Shown: positions 7,451 to 10,317 of the stretch, piece by piece
Numbering within the stretch: position 1 is the stretch's first letter
How the letters are laid out: each line of letters opens with the position of its first letter
Assembly: GCA_012032975.1 (NCBI GenBank)
Contig: JAAUPU010000036.1
Span: 1-10,317, forward strand
DNA length: 10,317 nucleotides
DNA from: Caldilineaceae bacterium
GTDB taxonomy: Bacteria > Chloroflexota > Anaerolineae > Caldilineales > Caldilineaceae
Reading direction: 5' to 3'
The notes under the pieces: model-generated
The model's database searches: none
What the model was told of the DNA's origin: nothing
Seen by the model: the letters and a program-made list of their open reading frames with translations, nothing else
Made by a program: the position numbers and the translations under genes

Positions 7451-8631
7451 ATAACGGCGTTATGACCAGCAGCGCGATGAGCTTTGAATTCGCTACGGCC
7501 CAGCGCATCCTCTTTGGCTCCGGCGTCGCGGAAGAGATCGCACCCGCCGCGTCCCGGCTAGGTCGCCAAGCTCTGGTCGTTGCCGGCAGCCAGGTCCCTC
7601 GCGTTCAGATGCTGCTCGACCAGTTAGGTGCTGCCGGGGTTGGCGCGACCATCTTCCAGACAAGCGGCGAGCCAACCATTGAAGTGGTGGAGAGGGGTGT
7701 GGGTGCCGCGCGGGACGCCGGCTGCGATCTGGTCATCGGCATGGGTGGTGGCAGTGTGATCGATGCCGGCAAGGCCATCGCCGCGCTGCTGACCAACCCC
7801 GGCGAAGCCCTCGACTATCTGGAGGTCATCGGCCGCGGTCGACCGCTGCTGCTGCCCTCCGCAACCTACATCGCCGCGCCCACCACTGCGGGTACCGGCG
7901 CAGAGGTGACGCGCAACGCGGTGCTGGCCTCGACCGAACATCGCGTCAAGGTCAGTCTGCGCAGCCCGTCGATGTTGCCGACGTTGGCTGTGGTGGACCC
8001 ACTGCTGACCCACACCATGCCACCCACTGTCACCGCCAGCACCGGGCTGGATGCGCTGACGCAGGTGCTGGAGCCGTTCGTCTCCAACATGGCCAACCCG
8101 CTGACCGATGGCTTCTGTCGAGAAGGACTGCGGCGCGCGGCGCGGTCGCTTCGCCGCGCCTATGAAGAGGGCGATGACGCACCGCGCGCACGGAGATGGC
8201 GCTGGCCAGTCTCTGCGGTGGACTGGCGCTGGCCAATGCTAAGCTGGGCGCGGTGCATGGCTTTGCCGGTGTGTTGGGGGGGATGTATCCCGCGGCCCAC
8301 GGCATCATCTGCGCCAGGCTGCTGCCTTTTGTCATGGAGACCAACGTGGTCGCACTGCAGAGCCGGGCGCCTGCTTCTCCCCTGGCTGGCCCGTTACGAC
8401 GAGGTTGCCCAGATCCTCACCGACCGACCGACAGCAACGGCTGCCGATGGCGTCGCCTGGGTGCAGGCGCTCTGCGACGCGCTGGCCGTGCCCGGCTTGG
8501 CCGAGGTGGGTCTGAAAACTGAGGATCTTGACGAGATCGTGGAGAAGTCGAGCAAGGCCAGCAGCATGAAGGGCAACCCGATCATGTTGACCGTAGAGGA
8601 GTTGCTGTCAATCTTGCGCCAGGCGGCATGA
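7447..8631 (+). CDS. Iron-containing alcohol dehydrogenase family protein (two compensating frameshifts)
   Basis: This is an NAD(P)-dependent Fe-ADH superfamily enzyme interconverting an alcohol and a carbonyl in the cytoplasm. ATG 7447 overlaps the previous stop; ATGs at 7462 and 7477 are alternatives (family proteins often begin near [11 protein letters not shown], here residue 11). The nucleotide site is [13 protein letters not shown] (GGGS 100-103, D106), then [16 protein letters not shown]. Metal ligands: D202 in [13 protein letters not shown]271 in [12 protein letters not shown] and H285 in PAAHG. The position of the first histidine ligand in FucO (DALTH) is Gln206 here. A base is missing near 8182-8188 (restoring [17 protein letters not shown]), and there is an extra C in 8379-8382 (restoring [18 protein letters not shown]); the corrected length is 394 residues, normal for the family. 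It forms an operon with the LsrG-like gene and ends before a strong hairpin. Its substrate is unknown. Confidence 0.85.
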   Translation: MNNGVMTSSAMSFEFATAQRILFGSGVAEEIAPAASRLGRQALVVAGSQVPRVQMLLDQLGAAGVGATIFQTSGEPTIEVVERGVGAARDAGCDLVIGMGGGSVIDAGKAIAALLTNPGEALDYLEVIGRGRPLLLPSATYIAAPTTAGTGAEVTRNAVLASTEHRVKVSLRSPSMLPTLAVVDPLLTHTMPPTVTASTGLDALTQVLEPFVSNMANPLTDGFCREGLRRAARSLRRAYEEGDDAPRARRWRWPVSAVDWRWPMLSWARCMALPVCWGGCIPRPTASSAPGCCLLSWRPTWSHCRAGRLLLPWLARYDEVAQILTDRPTATAADGVAWVQALCDALAVPGLAEVGLKTEDLDEIVEKSSKASSMKGNPIMLTVEELLSILRQAA

Positions 8632-8641
8632 GAGGTCGGGT

Positions 8642-8685
8642 GCGTGGAAGGCGGTGCGCACAAGTTGACGCACCACCTTCCACGC
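8642..8685. terminator. Hairpin between convergent genes, likely bidirectional terminator
   Basis: GCGTGGAAGGCGGTGCG (8642-8658) pairs with CGCACCACCTTCCACGC (8669-8685) with a single mismatch, leaving a 10-base loop. The 17-bp GC-rich stem starts 10 bases after the alcohol dehydrogenase stop and ends 9 bases before the terC stop on the other strand. No clear T tract follows on either side, so it may act as an RNA-stabilising or Rho-assisted end and not as a classic intrinsic terminator. Confidence 0.75.
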
Positions 8686-8694
8686 TAGAGGTGG

Positions 8695-9462
8695 CTATGC
8701 TTCGCTCTCCAGGTGGGGTCGGTTGTGGAGATGCACCGGGTCCGATTTCTTGCGCAGCCGCATGTTGATCATCTCGATCACCACCGAGAAGGCCATGGCA
8801 AAGTAGACGTAGTTCTTGAGATGGAAATCGTGCACTGCTTCCGGGTTCCAGCCTTCGATGACCAGCAGCGTGCCGATCAGGATCAGGAAGGCCAGGGCCA
8901 GGATCTTCAGCGTCGGGTGCTCCTCGACCAGGCGGCTGACCGCACCGGCGAAGATCACCATCACGATGGCCGCAATGACCACCGCCGGAACCATCACCCA
9001 CAAATTGCCCGAAATCCCCACTGCCGTGATCACCGAATCCAGCGAAAAGACGATATCGATCAGCACGATCTGCGCGATCACGCCGTTGAAGGAGCTGGGC
9101 GCGCTCTCCGCGGTGCGGGCATGTTCGCTGGTTTCCAGCTTTTCGTGGATCTCATAGGTGCTCTTGCCGATCAGGAAGAGGCCGCCGCCCAGCAGGATCA
9201 GGTCGCGCACCGAGAGGGGATTGCCAAAGATGGTGACGACCGGCGCGGTCAAGCCCATGATGAAGGTGATGCTCATCAGCAGGATGATGCGGGTAAAGAC
9301 GGCGAGACCGATGCCCAGTTGCCGCGCCTGGGCCTGCTGATGCTCGGGCAATTTGGAGGAGAGGATCGCGATGAAGATCACATTGTCGATCCCCAGCACG
9401 ATTTCGAGCACGGTGAGAGTCAGCAGCGCGGTGAGGCCGGAGGCGGTGAAGAGTTCTTCCAT
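8695..9462 (-). CDS. TerC family integral membrane protein
   Basis: This is a polytopic inner-membrane protein of the TerC/Alx family, members of which are linked to metal (Mn, Ca) export or metalation of secreted proteins and to tellurium resistance. The two family signatures are present: EIVLGIDN (20-27) in the first membrane helix and DIVFSLDS (136-143) in a later one; their acidic residues are thought to bind metal. Around seven hydrophobic segments can be read, with a charged cytosolic stretch near 100-124 and a His/basic tail ending HLHNRPHLESEA. ATG 9462 is preferred, with AAGGA 11 bases upstream; an in-frame GTG at 9483 has no ribosome site. Length 255 residues fits the family. It stands alone: convergent to the alcohol dehydrogenase and divergent from the binding-protein gene. 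The physiological metal is not determinable. Confidence 0.92.
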   Translation of the reverse strand: MEELFTASGLTALLTLTVLEIVLGIDNVIFIAILSSKLPEHQQAQARQLGIGLAVFTRIILLMSITFIMGLTAPVVTIFGNPLSVRDLILLGGGLFLIGKSTYEIHEKLETSEHARTAESAPSSFNGVIAQIVLIDIVFSLDSVITAVGISGNLWVMVPAVVIAAIVMVIFAGAVSRLVEEHPTLKILALAFLILIGTLLVIEGWNPEAVHDFHLKNYVYFAMAFSVVIEMINMRLRKKSDPVHLHNRPHLESEA

Positions 9463-9523
9463 GATGACGATTGTCCTTGACACTGATTATGTCAATTTTG
9501 CAAATTTCTTGGTAAATTTAGCA

Positions 9524-9529
9524 ATTATA
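9524..9529 (-). promoter_or_regulatory. Consensus -10 box, candidate terC promoter
   Basis: The minus strand reads TATAAT here, about 62 bases before the terC ATG and inside an AT-rich stretch. The -35 is poor: GCGACA (9550-9545) would leave only a 15-bp spacer. A further TTGACA on the same strand closer to the gene has no good -10. The assignment rests mainly on the perfect -10 and position. Confidence 0.35.
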
Positions 9530-9675
9530 CGAAACAGAATCCACTGTCGCCAATGTTTGCCTGTGACCTTCGCATAAGATACCGGATCGTCGTGGCGCTG
9601 GTTCTTGGCTACCGGGTCCAAGGAATTGGTCGATACAGCCTATGATTGGGGTAAATCCATTGTCGAAAAAGGCCC

Positions 9676-9705
9676 TTGCGCCCCAATATGGCAAGCCAGT
9701 ATAAT
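9676..9705 (+). promoter_or_regulatory. Candidate promoter of the binding-protein gene
   Basis: TTGCGC (9676-9681), an 18-bp spacer and a perfect TATAAT (9700-9705) lie 75 bases upstream of ATG 9781. Transcription would begin near 9712, within the tandem CACAGGAT pair. The -35 matches only three of six consensus bases. Confidence 0.4.
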
Positions 9706-9708
9706 AGG

Positions 9709-9725
9709 CACAGGATTCACAGGAT
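9709..9725 (+). repeat. Tandem CACAGGAT pair at the predicted transcription start
   Basis: CACAGGAT occurs at 9709-9716 and again at 9718-9725, a 9-bp period, directly after the TATAAT box. The location would suit a repressor site, but two copies of an 8-mer are weak evidence. Confidence 0.35.
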
Positions 9726-9767
9726 ATCGTGCGATTGGCTCGTTGTGGATGGCTCATGTCAAGAAAT

Positions 9768-9774
9768 GGGAGAG
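9768..9774 (+). promoter_or_regulatory. Shine-Dalgarno of the binding-protein gene
   Basis: GGGAGAG ends six bases before ATG 9781 and supports this start over the ATG at 9838, which begins just before the twin-arginine motif and has no good site. Confidence 0.6.
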
Positions 9775-9780
9775 TACGCA

Positions 9781-10317
9781 ATGTCGAAAAGTCGTATGGA
9801 TTCGGGACGTAACAATCATCTAGTCCAGAGCTACTTGATGTCGAGACGCGCCTTCTTGCGAACTGCGATGATGGCAGGTGGGACGGTCGCGCTCAGCCCG
9901 GTTTTGGCTGCCTGCTCGCCCCCTGCACCGAGCGCCGCCCCACAGACCGGCGCCGAACCAGCCGCATCAGGCCCCAAGATTGGCGGCGTCTATCGCTTGA
10001 GCGGGATCGGTGACATCCGCTCATTGGACCCGCCAGCAGCCGAGAGCAGCGAAGATTGGTGGAGCGCGGGGATGGTGCTCTATAACCAGCTCTATTTCTA
10101 TGACAAGGACGGCAATTTCTACGCCGATCTTGCCGCAGACTTGCCGCAGATCAGCGACGACGGACGGGTCTACACCATCCCGATCCGCCAAGGCGTGAAG
10201 TTTCACAATGGCCGCGAGCTGGTTGCAGAGGATGTCAAGTTTACGTTGGAACGTCAATTGTGGCCGGAAGTCTACAGCTGGGGCAAGAGCTATATGGAGA
10301 ACCTGGAAGGCTTCGAT
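9781..10317 (+). CDS. ABC transporter substrate-binding lipoprotein, family 5 (DppA/OppA-like), 3' end outside window
   Basis: This is the extracytoplasmic solute-binding component of a peptide/nickel/opine-type ABC importer (SBP_bac_5). The 179 visible codons are open to the window edge. The N-terminus carries a twin-arginine signal, SRRAFLRTA (21-29), a hydrophobic stretch and a lipobox VLAAC with the lipidated cysteine at position 45, so the protein should be exported folded by Tat and anchored as a lipoprotein. A Ser/Ala/Pro-rich linker follows, then the mature start GGVYRLSGIGDIRSLDPP, MVLYNQLYFYD, and the family hallmark IRQGVKFHNGRELVAEDVKF (135-154). The permease and ATPase genes would be expected to the right, beyond the window. 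The solute cannot be inferred; family members take peptides, sugars, nickel or opines. About 20 residues precede the Tat motif, so ATG 9838 remains a possible alternative start. Confidence 0.9.
   Translation, partial: MSKSRMDSGRNNHLVQSYLMSRRAFLRTAMMAGGTVALSPVLAACSPPAPSAAPQTGAEPAASGPKIGGVYRLSGIGDIRSLDPPAAESSEDWWSAGMVLYNQLYFYDKDGNFYADLAADLPQISDDGRVYTIPIRQGVKFHNGRELVAEDVKFTLERQLWPEVYSWGKSYMENLEGFD

Larger units (their letters stand above)
9463..9780. other. Gene-free divergent intergenic region
   Basis: The 318 bases between terC and the substrate-binding protein gene show no convincing gene; the frames that cross it lack ribosome sites and recognisable protein. It holds an AT-rich island (about 9484-9540), strikingly unlike the surrounding GC-rich DNA, TATAAT boxes on both strands, a tandem CACAGGAT pair, and a spaced inverted repeat ATTGGGG (9645-9651) / CCCCAAT (9681-9687) just upstream of the plus-strand -35 to -10 region. 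A weak imperfect palindrome, CTTGG...CCAAG, lies at 9604-9622. Confidence 0.6.

Noticed and set aside
8713..9480. Plus-strand open frame of 255 codons across terC
   Set aside because: It is an exact antisense shadow of terC; the Asp/His/Gln-rich product mirrors hydrophobic codons on the other strand.
9463..9620. yybP-ykoY manganese riboswitch, often found before terC-like genes
   Set aside because: The conserved paired elements of that motif are not visible on the minus strand, and the leader from the likely promoter is only about 55 bases.
9605..9823. 72-codon plus-strand frame upstream of the binding protein
   Set aside because: It has no ribosome site, overlaps the well-supported start of the lipoprotein in another frame and contains no known motif.

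Overview
This is a high-GC bacterial window, probably from a metagenome or draft assembly. The gene content from about 2125 rightwards (rmlD followed by GT2, a HerA-like ATPase with a coiled-coil tail, an iron alcohol dehydrogenase, TerC and a Tat-exported family-5 binding lipoprotein) looks like Chloroflexota (Anaerolineae/Caldilineales type). That taxonomic guess is inference from family style, not a search. The left 2 kb may come from a different genomic context.

Layout. Positions 1-1356 (minus) hold a secreted amidohydrolase related to D-aminoacylase/D-glutamate deacylase; it runs off the left edge and carries one frameshift. Positions 1357-2124 hold its probable promoter, a 14-bp perfect palindrome, and the C-terminal remnant of a large serine recombinase. 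Next to this relic starts an rmlD gene (dTDP-4-dehydrorhamnose reductase) that lacks its N-terminal NAD-binding third. It is coupled by an ATGA overlap to a GT2 glycosyltransferase (2796-4033), so the two look like the end of a rhamnose/cell-surface glycan cluster. After a short triple tandem repeat comes a HerA/DUF87-type ATPase of about 861 residues (4117-6702) with long C-terminal coiled coils. Then come a small XRE-type regulator (minus) and, divergent from it, a translationally coupled pair: an LsrG/ABM-like small protein (7133-7450) and an iron-containing alcohol dehydrogenase (7447-8631). A strong hairpin separates this pair from a convergent terC gene (8695-9462, minus). A 318-bp gene-free region with TATAAT boxes on both strands leads to the 5' part of a family-5 ABC-transporter substrate-binding lipoprotein (9781 to the right edge).

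How the genes work together. Three small units are visible: surface-glycan synthesis (rmlD-GT2), a putative carbonyl/signal-molecule module (LsrG-like plus Fe-ADH, possibly under the divergent XRE regulator), and the start of a peptide/nickel-type ABC importer. TerC and the ATPase have no obvious partner here.

The most striking global feature is that four reading frames are interrupted by six one-base indels, each at a homopolymer or a short base run. In each case the conserved protein sequence continues in a neighbouring frame. This looks much more like residual sequencing error than biology, and the genes are annotated across the shifts. I see no CRISPR array, rRNA or tRNA, and no clearly identifiable new defence system. 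The best candidates for uncharacterised biology are the ATPase/coiled-coil protein and the recombinase/rmlD junction.
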